This document shows positions 57,018 through 64,000 of a DNA stretch of 64,000 bases, piece by piece (the stretch's first letter is position 1; each line of letters opens with the position of its first letter). Where the stretch lies: the NCBI RefSeq assembly GCF_900129855.1, contig NZ_LT670819.1, forward strand, positions 5,394,001 through 5,458,000. Direction: 5' to 3'. Origin of the DNA: Streptomyces sp. 3214.6 (GTDB lineage: Bacteria; Actinomycetota; Actinomycetes; Streptomycetales; Streptomycetaceae). The translations under genes were made by a program, and so were the position numbers. A model generated the notes under the pieces. It searched no databases and was not told the DNA's origin. It was given only the letters and a program-made list of their open reading frames with translations.

Positions 57018-57306
57018 GGCGTTGTACGGGGAGGGGGTGCCCGGGGCCGGGGATGCCTCATTCGTCACAGCAGCCTCACCCATTGCAGGGATAGCGGTAA
57101 TTGGTGGGTTGGGGGCAGGGGTGGGGCAGCTGGGATGTGGGGCTGGGCCTGGGGGTGGCACCAACCCGCCAATCATGCGTGAGGGCCCGCCCGGCACCAT
57201 CTCCCCGGCGTCGCTGTCCTTCGGGCCTGGCACGGATCCCGGCGAGGTGTCCGCCGCCGACCCCCTGCGCGAGCGGGTGCGCGCGCTGAACCGGGGTGCC
57301 CGGCTG
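57018..57306. other. Intergenic stretch with G-quadruplex-forming run
   Basis: Between groEL and the convergent methyltransferase gene, no gene is supported. The plus strand has eight G-runs of 3-5 bases with loops of 1-5 bases (57106-57155). A short open frame runs through it but has no ribosome binding site and is antisense to the methyltransferase in its second half. Confidence 0.6.
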
Positions 57307-57960
57307 TCAGGCGTAGTGGGAGGCGACGGCGGGCTGGCCTGTGTAGTTGGGGCCGGCGTCGGGGTCGGCGCGGACGTAGGTGAAGGGGAGCTCGACGGTT
57401 CGGCCGCCTCGGAGAGTGAGCAGGTGACGCCGGGGGGCGTAGGCGAATCCCGCTGCTCGTAGCGCGGTTACGGCTGCCCGTCCGGTTGGCGAGCCGTCGG
57501 AGCGGCGGATCGAGTCGGGGTCGAAGTGGGCGAGGAGGAGGCCGTCCTCGGTCAGCCAGGAGGCGGCCCGGGTGAGCAGGCCGAGTTGGTCGCCGACGTA
57601 GTGCAGGCCGTGGACGCAGGTGATCAGGTCGTAGGTCCGGGTCGGGGTCCAGGACGAGACGGAGGCGACGATCTCCTCCAGGACGGGCGGGGCCGGACGC
57701 GGGACGAGCGGGCCCACCAGGTCGACGGCGGTGAGGACCGTGTCGGCGGGCAGGGCGGGGGCGGCCTCCCGCAGGGCGCGGCCCTCGCCGCTGCAGAGGT
57801 CCAGCCAGGAGGGGGCGGGGCGGTGCGCCAGGTGGGACAGGGGGTCGACGCCCAGTTCTCGTGCGTAGCTGTTCACACCGGTGAGTCCGCGTTCGCGGTT
57901 CATGGTGTTGTTCGCGACGACGGAGGACTCTTCCAACGGGATCGGCCGGGGCTTTGGCAT
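57307..57960 (-). CDS. Class I SAM-dependent methyltransferase
   Basis: 217 residues from an ATG at 57960. The Rossmann SAM site is WLDLCSGEGRALREAAPALP with the acidic ribose ligand in VLTAVDLVGPLVP. YDLITCVHGLHYVGDQLGLL and GLLLAHFDPDSIRR are the later motifs of the fold. The substrate is unknown. The upstream ribosome binding site is weak, and an internal ATG (MNRERGLTG, about residue 20) is an alternative start. It diverges from the old yellow enzyme gene. Confidence 0.8.
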   Translation of the reverse strand: MPKPRPIPLEESSVVANNTMNRERGLTGVNSYARELGVDPLSHLAHRPAPSWLDLCSGEGRALREAAPALPADTVLTAVDLVGPLVPRPAPPVLEEIVASVSSWTPTRTYDLITCVHGLHYVGDQLGLLTRAASWLTEDGLLLAHFDPDSIRRSDGSPTGRAAVTALRAAGFAYAPRRHLLTLRGGRTVELPFTYVRADPDAGPNYTGQPAVASHYA

Positions 57961-58126
57961 GCGTACATTCTCGGCTGCGGTTCGGTGCGCGTGGTCGGGA
58001 TCACAGAGGGTTTCGGGGCGTGGCCGGAATGGCGCGGACGCCGGGGGAGTTGTCGTTGGCGAGCCCTGTATGCATGTGCACATACCCGCTGGTCAACCGG
58101 TCCATCGTCACGAGGAGACAGCCAAC

Positions 58127-59254
58127 GTGAGCGTCACCCAGCCCGTCCCGTCCCGCGCCGCCGAGATCCTCTCCCGGCCGGTGTCCATCAACGGACTGAC
58201 CGTCTCGAACCGCATCGCGATGGCGCCCATGACGCGCATGTTCTCGCCGGACGGCATCCCGGGTGAGGACGTCGCGTCGTACTACGCCCGCCGCGCCGCC
58301 GCCGGTGTCGGGCTCATCGTCACCGAGGGGACGACCGTCGGGCACGAGTCCGCCGGGCAGAGCGACCGGGTGCCGCGGTTCCACGGCGCGGAGCAGCTCG
58401 CGGGGTGGGCGAAGGTCGCCGAGGCCGTGCACGCGGGCGGCGGGAAGATCGTGCCGCAGCTGTGGCACATCGGGATGGTGCGCAACCAGGGCGAGCCGCC
58501 GTACGCGGACGCTCCGGCCGTCGGTCCGTCCGGACTGCGTCTCGACGGTACCGAGGGCACCGGCAAGGCGATGACCCAGCGGGACCTGGACGACGTCATC
58601 GGCGCGTTCGCCGAGGCGGCCGCGGCAGCCGAGCGCATCGGCTTCGACGGCGTCGAGCTCCACGGCGCCCACGGCTATCTGCTCGACCAGTTCCTGTGGG
58701 CCGGCACCAACCGCCGCACCGACGCCTACGGCGGCGACCTCGTGGCCCGTACGAAGTTCGCCGCCGAGATCGTCGCGGCCGTCCGCGAGACCGTCTCCGC
58801 CGAGTTCCCGATCATCTTCCGCTACTCGCAGTGGAAGTCGGAGGCGTACGACGCGCGGCTCGCCGAGACCCCGGAGGAGCTGGACGCCGTCCTCGCGCCG
58901 CTGGCCGCCGCCGGTGTCGACGCCTTCCACGCCTCCACCCGCCGCTACTGGCTCCCGGAGTTCGACGGCTCCGACCTCAACCTCGCGGGCTGGACGAAGA
59001 AGCTCACCGGCAAGCCCGTCATCACCGTCGGCTCGGTCGGCCTCGACGGGGACTTCCTGAGTGGGTTCGCGGGCGAGGGCGCCCCGCTCAAGAGCCTCGA
59101 CGACCTCCTCGACCGGCTGGAGCGCGACGAGTTCGACATGGTGGCCGTCGGGCGGGCGCTGCTGCAGGACCCGGAGTGGGCCGCCAAGGTCCTCGAAGGC
59201 CGTCTCGACGAGCTGAAGGCCTACGACGCGGCGGCGCTGAAGACTCTCAGCTGA
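58127..59254 (+). CDS. NADH:flavin oxidoreductase (old yellow enzyme family)
   Basis: 375 residues from a GTG at 58127 (GAGGAG upstream). The FMN-dependent TIM barrel shows NRIAMAPMTRMFSPDGIPGE, VGLIVTEGTTVG, KIVPQLWHIGMVRN, FDGVELHGAHGYLLDQFLWA and MVAVGRALLQDPEWAAKVLE. These enzymes reduce activated alkenes such as enones with NAD(P)H. A partly palindromic stretch around TGTGCACA (58075-58082) lies upstream and may be an operator. The in vivo substrate is unknown. Confidence 0.9.
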   Translation: MSVTQPVPSRAAEILSRPVSINGLTVSNRIAMAPMTRMFSPDGIPGEDVASYYARRAAAGVGLIVTEGTTVGHESAGQSDRVPRFHGAEQLAGWAKVAEAVHAGGGKIVPQLWHIGMVRNQGEPPYADAPAVGPSGLRLDGTEGTGKAMTQRDLDDVIGAFAEAAAAAERIGFDGVELHGAHGYLLDQFLWAGTNRRTDAYGGDLVARTKFAAEIVAAVRETVSAEFPIIFRYSQWKSEAYDARLAETPEELDAVLAPLAAAGVDAFHASTRRYWLPEFDGSDLNLAGWTKKLTGKPVITVGSVGLDGDFLSGFAGEGAPLKSLDDLLDRLERDEFDMVAVGRALLQDPEWAAKVLEGRLDELKAYDAAALKTLS

Positions 59255-59306
59255 GCCCTGTCCCGTCCTGGGGCCTGTCCGGCCCTGGTCGGGTCCTGGC
59301 CTGATC

Positions 59307-59332
59307 GGGCCCTGAGCTGCGGCTCAGGGCCC
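59307..59332 (+). terminator. Terminator after the old yellow enzyme gene
   Basis: A perfect 11-bp stem (59307-59317 with 59322-59332) and a 4-nt loop, 52 bp past the stop. Confidence 0.85.
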
Positions 59333-59363
59333 GCGGGCGTCGGCGTGCATCTGTGGATCAACT

Positions 59364-59410
59364 AGCTTGCTTAACTCAATCAATCTACATAAGCTTGCTT
59401 GAGTCAAGCA
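59364..59410. promoter_or_regulatory. Tandem operator before the MFS exporter gene
   Basis: A 16-bp direct repeat AGCTTGCTTAACTCAA (59364-59379) and AGCTTGCTTGAGTCAA (59392-59407) is spaced 28 bp start to start. The second copy overlaps a perfect 15-bp palindrome TGCTTGA-G-TCAAGCA (59396-59410). It is markedly AT-rich compared with its surroundings. A MarR- or TetR-type repressor is likely, but no regulator gene lies beside it. Confidence 0.65.
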
Positions 59411-59445
59411 GTTCGATCCTCGTGCATCCGACGGAGGCCCCTGTC

Positions 59446-60918
59446 ATGTCCGACGCCCTCGCCCGACCCGCTGCGGCGGGAACATCCGCCCCACCGAGGT
59501 CGAACGCCGTGGTGGCGGTGCTGGCCCTGGCCGGGATCGTCGTCTCCCTCATGCAGACCCTGGTCATCCCGATCGTCCCCGAACTGCCCAAGCTGCTGGA
59601 CGCGCCCGCCTCCGACACCGCCTGGGCGGTCACGGCCACGCTGCTCGCCGCCGCCGTCGCCACGCCGGTCGTCGGGCGGCTCGGCGACATGGTCGGCAAG
59701 CGGCGGATGCTGCTCGTCAGCATCGTGCTGCTGGTGTCCGGCTCGGTGGTCTGCGCCCTCGCCGACTCGCTCGTCCCGATGATCGTCGGCCGTGCCCTTC
59801 AGGGCCTGTCGGCCGCTGTGGTGCCGCTGGGCATCAGCATCCTGCGGGACACCGTCCCCGCCGAGAGGCTCGCCGGTTCGACGGCCGTCATGAGCGCCTC
59901 CCTCGGCGTCGGCGGCGCACTCGGGTTGCCCACCGCCGCGTTCATCGCGGACAACTGGGACTGGCACATCCTCTTCTGGACCTCCGCCGCCCTCGGCGTC
60001 GTCTCCCTCCTGCTGGTCCTGGCGTTCGTCCCGGAGTCGCAGAACCGGGTCGGCGGCCGCTTCGACCTCGTCGGCTCGCTCGGGCTGTCGGCCGGACTGG
60101 TCTCGCTGCTGCTGACCGTGTCCAAGGGCGCCGACTGGGGCTGGACCTCCGCCACGACACTCGGCCTCGGCGTCGCCGCCGTCGTGATCCTGGCGGCGTG
60201 GGGCCGGTGGGAGCTGAAGGCGAAGCAGCCGCTGGTCGACCTGCGCACCACCGCCAAACCCCAGGTGCTCTTCACCAACCTCGCCTCGGTCGCACTCGGC
60301 TTCTCGATGTTCGCGATGTCCCTGGTCCTGCCCCAACTGCTGCAACTGCCCGAGCAGACCGGCTACGGCCTGGGCAGGTCGATGCTGACCGTCGGCCTGG
60401 TGCTGGCCCCGCAGGGCCTCGTCATGATGGTCATGTCCGCGCTGTCCGCCGGGATCACCAAGTCCAAGGGCCCCAAGGTCACCCTGATGATCGGCGCGCT
60501 GATCGTCGCCTCCGGCTACGGCCTGAACATCGCGCTCATGTCCGAGGTCTGGCACCTGATCCTGGTGTCCTGCGTCATCGGCGCCGGCGTCGGCTTCACC
60601 TACGGCGCGCTTCCGGCCCTGATCATGGGAGCGGTCGACCCCTCCCAGACGGGCGCGGCCAACAGCCTGAACACCCTCATGCGATCCCTGGGCACCAGCT
60701 TCGCCAGCGCCATCGCCGGTGTGATCCTCGCCCAGATGACCACCGACTTCGGCGGCTACGCCCTCCCGTCGGAGAACGGCTTCAAGGTCGTCATGGCCAT
60801 CGGCGCCGGCGCGGCCCTGGTCGCCTTCCTCCTCGCCACCTTCATCCCCGAGCGCAAGGACGCCGTCCCGGCCGACGCCGCCGAGGAAGCTCTGGAGGCC
60901 GCCCCCGCCAAGGCATGA
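59446..60918 (+). CDS. MFS drug exporter, 14-TM (DHA2) family
   Basis: 490 residues from the ATG at 59446 (GGAGG upstream). About 14 membrane helices are seen, with motif A GRLGDMVGKRRMLL after TM2 and motif C GVGGALGLPTAAFIADNWDW. The C-terminal cytoplasmic tail is Ala/Glu rich. It would extrude a hydrophobic drug in exchange for protons. The palindromic operator upstream suggests induction by the exported compound. Confidence 0.9.
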   Translation: MSDALARPAAAGTSAPPRSNAVVAVLALAGIVVSLMQTLVIPIVPELPKLLDAPASDTAWAVTATLLAAAVATPVVGRLGDMVGKRRMLLVSIVLLVSGSVVCALADSLVPMIVGRALQGLSAAVVPLGISILRDTVPAERLAGSTAVMSASLGVGGALGLPTAAFIADNWDWHILFWTSAALGVVSLLLVLAFVPESQNRVGGRFDLVGSLGLSAGLVSLLLTVSKGADWGWTSATTLGLGVAAVVILAAWGRWELKAKQPLVDLRTTAKPQVLFTNLASVALGFSMFAMSLVLPQLLQLPEQTGYGLGRSMLTVGLVLAPQGLVMMVMSALSAGITKSKGPKVTLMIGALIVASGYGLNIALMSEVWHLILVSCVIGAGVGFTYGALPALIMGAVDPSQTGAANSLNTLMRSLGTSFASAIAGVILAQMTTDFGGYALPSENGFKVVMAIGAGAALVAFLLATFIPERKDAVPADAAEEALEAAPAKA

Positions 60919-60919
60919 C

Positions 60920-61492
60920 TCAGAGGTTGCCCAGGGGCTCGATGTCGACCTTCACCGGGGTGCCCCAGATGCGCAGGACCTCGTAGTCGGTGAACTCGTG
61001 CACGAGGCGGTAGGCCATCGCGGGCCGGGAGCCGCGACGCAGGGCGGCGATGTACAGCTCGGCCTCGCGACGGTCCCGCCTCGGCGTCCCGCACAGGTGC
61101 CACTCCTGGCCGTTCCACAGCTCCGGCAGCCAGCGCTGCTGGGGCTGCGGGCGGTCGGCGCGGGTGCCGTAACGGGAGGTCGAGGGGGTCGGGGTGTACG
61201 GGGCCTGCGGGGCGGGGCCGTTGTACTCGGCGCGCCGGGCCGCCCGGCGGCGGGTCTCGCACAGCAGACACAGGTCGGGGGCGGCCTCGTCGACCGGACC
61301 GTTCGGATGCTCGGCGCAGCGGGTGGTGGGCGTGGCGCCGACGACACTCTCGTCCAGCAGCTCCAGTGCGCGCCGCAGATCGGCCTTGACCTCGTGCAGC
61401 CGGGCGTCGGGCGTGTCGGCACTGAGGGCTTCGCCATGCTCCCCGAGCAGCCGGAGCGCGCGACCGAGAGCGGTGAGCTGGGCGTGGTTCAT
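60920..61492 (-). CDS. Conserved hypothetical protein with zinc-like cysteine motif
   Basis: 190 residues from an ATG at 61492. Helical N-terminus (MNHAQLTALGRALRLLGEHG, VKADLRRALELLDESVVGAT), then TTRCAEHPNGPVDEAAPDLC and LLCETRRRAARRAEYNG, which may hold zinc through Cys/His, a proline-rich linker, and a C-terminal beta-rich part (WLPELWNGQEWHLCGTPRRD, AMAYRLVHEFTDYEVLRIWG). No known family could be named. TACTCT seven bases before the ATG (61505-61500, minus strand) suggests a leaderless transcript. Confidence 0.7.
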   Translation of the reverse strand: MNHAQLTALGRALRLLGEHGEALSADTPDARLHEVKADLRRALELLDESVVGATPTTRCAEHPNGPVDEAAPDLCLLCETRRRAARRAEYNGPAPQAPYTPTPSTSRYGTRADRPQPQQRWLPELWNGQEWHLCGTPRRDRREAELYIAALRRGSRPAMAYRLVHEFTDYEVLRIWGTPVKVDIEPLGNL

Positions 61493-61581
61493 TCCACCAA
61501 GAGTAGGGGGCGGCCACGGTTCCCCGAGGGGCGAGCGGTTCCGGGAGGGGCGGGCGCTTCCCGGGGACCGAGCCGGACCCG

Positions 61582-63045
61582 CTACCCACCGCCAGCGGGA
61601 GAAGGAGCGGCGGCGGGCGCGGGCGCGCGGTCGGGGATGCCGAAGAGGTAGGTCGCTGCGAAGCCGGCCGCGTAGCTCGTCAGCAGGCCGCCCGCGTAGA
61701 TCGCCGCTGTCATGCCCAGCCCTCGGTTGCCCGCGAGGAGTGGGAACAGGGCCCAGCCGGACGGGCCGATCGCTGTCGCGCCGACCTTGTCGCCGAGCAG
61801 TGCGAAGAAGCCGACGAACGCTCCGCCGGCCGCGCCGCCCGCGCAGGCGGTGAGGAAGGGGCGGCCGAGGGGGAGGGAGACGCCGTAGACGAGGGGTTCG
61901 CCGATGCCCAGCAGTCCGGCCGGGAGCGCCGATCTGATCGTCGTCCGGATGGAGGTGTCGTGGCGCAGCCGGACGTACACCGCCATCGCCGCGCCGACCT
62001 GGCCCGCGCCCGCCATCGCCAGGACGGGCAGCAGGACGGTGTAGCCCTGCTGGGCGATGAGGGTGGTGTGGAGGGGGATGAGGGCCTGATGGAGGCCGAG
62101 CATCACCAGCGGCAGGAAGAGGCCGCCGAGGACGAGGCCGGCGAAGGGGCCCGTCGTCGCCAGCAGCCAGTTCGCGGCCGTGCCCATGGCCGAGGAGACC
62201 GCGCCGGCCGCGTACATCAGGCCGTACAGCGTGCCGAGGCCGGCGACGAGGACGGTCGCGGTGGGGGTGAGGAGTACGTCGAGGGTCTGCGGGACGCGGC
62301 CGCGGCACCACTTCTCCACGCGTGTCGCCAGCAGCGCGGCGGCCAGCGCGCCGAGGACCCCGCCCTGGCCGGGGGCGAGCGTCACCCCGAACGCCGTCAC
62401 TTTCGCGACCCCCGGGTGGACGACGATCGCGGCGACCGCGCCGCCCAGGATCGGTGTGCCGCCGAACTCCTTCGCCGTGTGGTGGCCGACGAAGACGGCG
62501 ATCAGCGCCATGAAGCCGGAGGCGATCGCGGTCAGCGCGGGCGTGAGGCCCGGCAGCCAGCCGGCGTTGAGGAGGAGCCCGTTGACGCCGGCGAGGATCC
62601 CGCAGCCGATGAGGGCGGGGACGAGCGGCACGAAGACGGCGGCCAGTCGGCGCAGGGCGGTCTTCAGCGGGGTCGCGTTGCGCCGCCGCTGGGCCGCCCT
62701 CAACTCCTCTCCCCGCGCGATCAGTTCATCGGCGGTCGAGGGGGCGGTCGAGGGGGCGGTCGAGGGGGCGGCCGGGCGGGGGCCGAGCAGTTTCTCGAAC
62801 GCGGCCGTCACCGTCGTCACCGCGCCCGGTCCGAGGACCACCTGGTACGAGGCGTCGTCCACGACGACCCCCAGCACCCCGGGCACCGCCCGCAGCGCCT
62901 CCTCGTCGGCCCGCGACGGATCGGCGAGGCCCAGCCGCAGCCGGGTCATGCAGTGGGCGACGGAGACGACGTTCGCGGGGCCGCCGACCAGCGGCAGGAT
63001 CGCGGCGGCTGTGGAGGCGGCTGGGGAGGAGGAGTCGGTGCGCAC
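61582..63045 (-). CDS. murP: PTS permease, EIIBC (probable N-acetylmuramic acid transporter)
   Basis: 487 residues from a GTG at 63045. The N-terminal EIIB domain carries the phospho-cysteine in AHCMTRLRLGL (about Cys32). An APST-repeat linker (encoded by a 12-bp repeat near 62735-62772) joins it to a membrane EIIC domain with about ten helices (LAAVFVPLVPALIGCGILAG, ALIAVFVGHHTAKEFGGTPI, LLGIGEPLVYGVSLPLGRP and others). There is no EIIA domain, so it must use a separate one. It follows murQ by 16 bp on the same strand, which points to MurNAc uptake and phosphorylation. Confidence 0.88.
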   Translation of the reverse strand: MRTDSSSPAASTAAAILPLVGGPANVVSVAHCMTRLRLGLADPSRADEEALRAVPGVLGVVVDDASYQVVLGPGAVTTVTAAFEKLLGPRPAAPSTAPSTAPSTADELIARGEELRAAQRRRNATPLKTALRRLAAVFVPLVPALIGCGILAGVNGLLLNAGWLPGLTPALTAIASGFMALIAVFVGHHTAKEFGGTPILGGAVAAIVVHPGVAKVTAFGVTLAPGQGGVLGALAAALLATRVEKWCRGRVPQTLDVLLTPTATVLVAGLGTLYGLMYAAGAVSSAMGTAANWLLATTGPFAGLVLGGLFLPLVMLGLHQALIPLHTTLIAQQGYTVLLPVLAMAGAGQVGAAMAVYVRLRHDTSIRTTIRSALPAGLLGIGEPLVYGVSLPLGRPFLTACAGGAAGGAFVGFFALLGDKVGATAIGPSGWALFPLLAGNRGLGMTAAIYAGGLLTSYAAGFAATYLFGIPDRAPAPAAAPSPAGGG

Positions 63046-63061
63046 TGTCCGAGCGTGCGGC

Positions 63062-63985
63062 TCAGCCGTTCGCGGCGGTGAGCGCCGCGCGCAGATGTCC
63101 CCCGGACTCCTCCAGAAGGCGGGCGGCCGTCGGCCCGTCCACCCCGGCCAGCAGCACCAGGATCGCGTTCTTCACCTGCCCGTCGCCGGCCGCGAGGGCC
63201 GCCTCGACGTCCCTTTCGTCCGCGCCGGTCGCCAGCGCCACGATCCGCAGCGAACGGGCGCGCAGCTTCTCGTTCGAGGCACGGACGTCGACCATCAGGT
63301 TCCCGTACGTCTTGCCCAGCCGGATCATCGTGATCGTCGAGATCATGTTGAGGACCAGTTTCTGCGCCGTGCCCGCCTTCAGCCGGGTGGAGCCGGTGAG
63401 CAGCTCGGGCCCCACGACCACCTCGATCCGGTGCTCGGCGGCGGCCGCCAGCGCACTGCCCGCGTTGCAGGCCAGGGCGACGGTCAGCGCACCCCGGGCC
63501 CGGGCGTACGCGAGCGCGCCGACGGCGTACGGGGTGCGGCCGGAGGCGGAGACGCCGACCACGGTGTCGTCCGGGGTGAGGGAGAGCGCGGCCAGATCCG
63601 CCTCGGCGAGCTCCCGGGAGTCCTCGGCCCCCTCGACGGACGTCACCATCGCCGCAGGCCCGCCCGCGATCAGCCCTACGACCTGCCCGGACCCGGTGCT
63701 GAACGTCGGCGGACACTCCGACGCGTCCAGCACCCCGAGCCGCCCGGCGGTACCCGCCCCGGCGTACACCAGCCGCCCCCCACGCCCCATCCGCTCGGCG
63801 ACGGCGTCGACGACGGCGGCGATCCGCGGAAGCTGCGCGGCCACGGCCCCGGGCACGCCGGCGTCCTCCTCGTTCATGAGCTGGGCGAGATCGAGCGTGG
63901 GCAGCAGATCGATCTCGGCGAACTCGGGACGGAAGCCTTCGGTGGTCAGTACGTCGAGTTCGGCGCGCAGATCACGTGAGTTCAT
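63062..63985 (-). CDS. murQ: N-acetylmuramic acid 6-phosphate etherase
   Basis: 307 residues from an ATG at 63985 (GAAAGAG upstream). The SIS domain and MurQ-specific motifs are present: RGGRLVYAGAGTAGRLGVLD, ASECPPTFSTGSGQVVGLIA, DDTVVGVSASGRTPYAVGAL, TGSTRLKAGTAQKLVLNMIS and YGNLMVDVRASNEKLRARSL. It splits the lactyl ether of MurNAc-6-P to give GlcNAc-6-P and lactate. The product is the substrate of NagA encoded at 45145-46350, linking cell-wall recycling to GlcNAc catabolism. The permease gene follows directly. Confidence 0.95.
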   Translation of the reverse strand: MNSRDLRAELDVLTTEGFRPEFAEIDLLPTLDLAQLMNEEDAGVPGAVAAQLPRIAAVVDAVAERMGRGGRLVYAGAGTAGRLGVLDASECPPTFSTGSGQVVGLIAGGPAAMVTSVEGAEDSRELAEADLAALSLTPDDTVVGVSASGRTPYAVGALAYARARGALTVALACNAGSALAAAAEHRIEVVVGPELLTGSTRLKAGTAQKLVLNMISTITMIRLGKTYGNLMVDVRASNEKLRARSLRIVALATGADERDVEAALAAGDGQVKNAILVLLAGVDGPTAARLLEESGGHLRAALTAANG

Positions 63986-64000
63986 CGGGCTGGCTCTTTC

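Noticed and set aside
57022..57462. Open frame after groEL, half of it antisense to the methyltransferase gene
   Set aside because: No ribosome binding site, a Gly-rich composition explained by the G-runs, and overlap with a well-supported gene.

Overview
The window is a piece of a Streptomyces chromosome. GC content is very high with GC-rich third codon positions, GTG starts are common, and the gene order is that of the conserved core: phoU/phoR-phoP, carD-ispD-ispF-cysS-rlmB, an msiK-type ATPase, cdgB, nagK-nagA, trehalose synthesis genes, thrC and a solo groEL. The same order is known from S. coelicolor (roughly SCO4226 to SCO4310). Functions below are read from motifs and neighbourhood; no database search was run.

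Layout. 0-6.4 kb: accessory genes (a VOC protein cut by the window edge, a secreted FG-GAP protein, an HTH regulator, a small membrane protein, a DUF4232 lipoprotein, a winged-helix regulator coupled to a membrane protein). 6.4-11 kb: the phosphate-control block, with a nickel-binding-type DUF4242 protein, an overlooked 52-residue cysteine-rich peptide, PhoU, and divergent PhoR-PhoP behind a PHO box. 11.7-21.2 kb: CarD, the MEP-pathway pair IspD/IspF, CysS, an rRNA methyltransferase, a DoxX protein, a sugar nucleotidyltransferase, the sugar-ABC ATPase and tRNA-Thr(UGU). 21.4-31 kb: mixed metabolism, including a SoxR-box-controlled quinone oxidoreductase, two multi-spanning proteins and an M1 peptidase lipoprotein. 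31-36.7 kb: an accessory island with two IS5-type transposase fragments, a beta-lactamase-fold protein, a ribosome-inactivating-protein toxin gene broken by an exact 8-bp tandem duplication, and a three-gene operon ending in a Fic-domain protein.

36.7-44.7 kb: a Tat-exported DMFase-like protein, TerD, ArfB, an ECF sigma factor with its own matching promoter, a flavin reductase, a GAF-PAS-GGDEF diguanylate cyclase with a perfect CRP-type site upstream, and a carbohydrate-binding membrane protein. 44.7-48.7 kb: GlcNAc catabolism (a truncated phosphofructokinase, nagA, nagK, a sugar-binding lipoprotein) with DasR-type operators. 48.7-52.3 kb: OtsB, OtsA and a glucosyl-3-phosphoglycerate synthase. 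52.4-57 kb: a SAM-I riboswitch ahead of threonine synthase, a MoaD/ThiS protein, a cold-shock protein, and groEL behind two CIRCE elements. 57.3-64 kb: a methyltransferase, an old yellow enzyme, an MFS exporter with an operator, and a MurNAc PTS permease with MurQ.

Themes. Carbon salvage links several genes: MurP/MurQ would deliver GlcNAc-6-P to NagA, and the MsiK-type ATPase may energise orphan sugar-binding lipoproteins such as the one beside nagK. Many genes show a TAnnnT -10 box 6-7 nt before the start codon and are probably leaderless. Short tandem arrays, several running through stop codons, lie at many gene ends.
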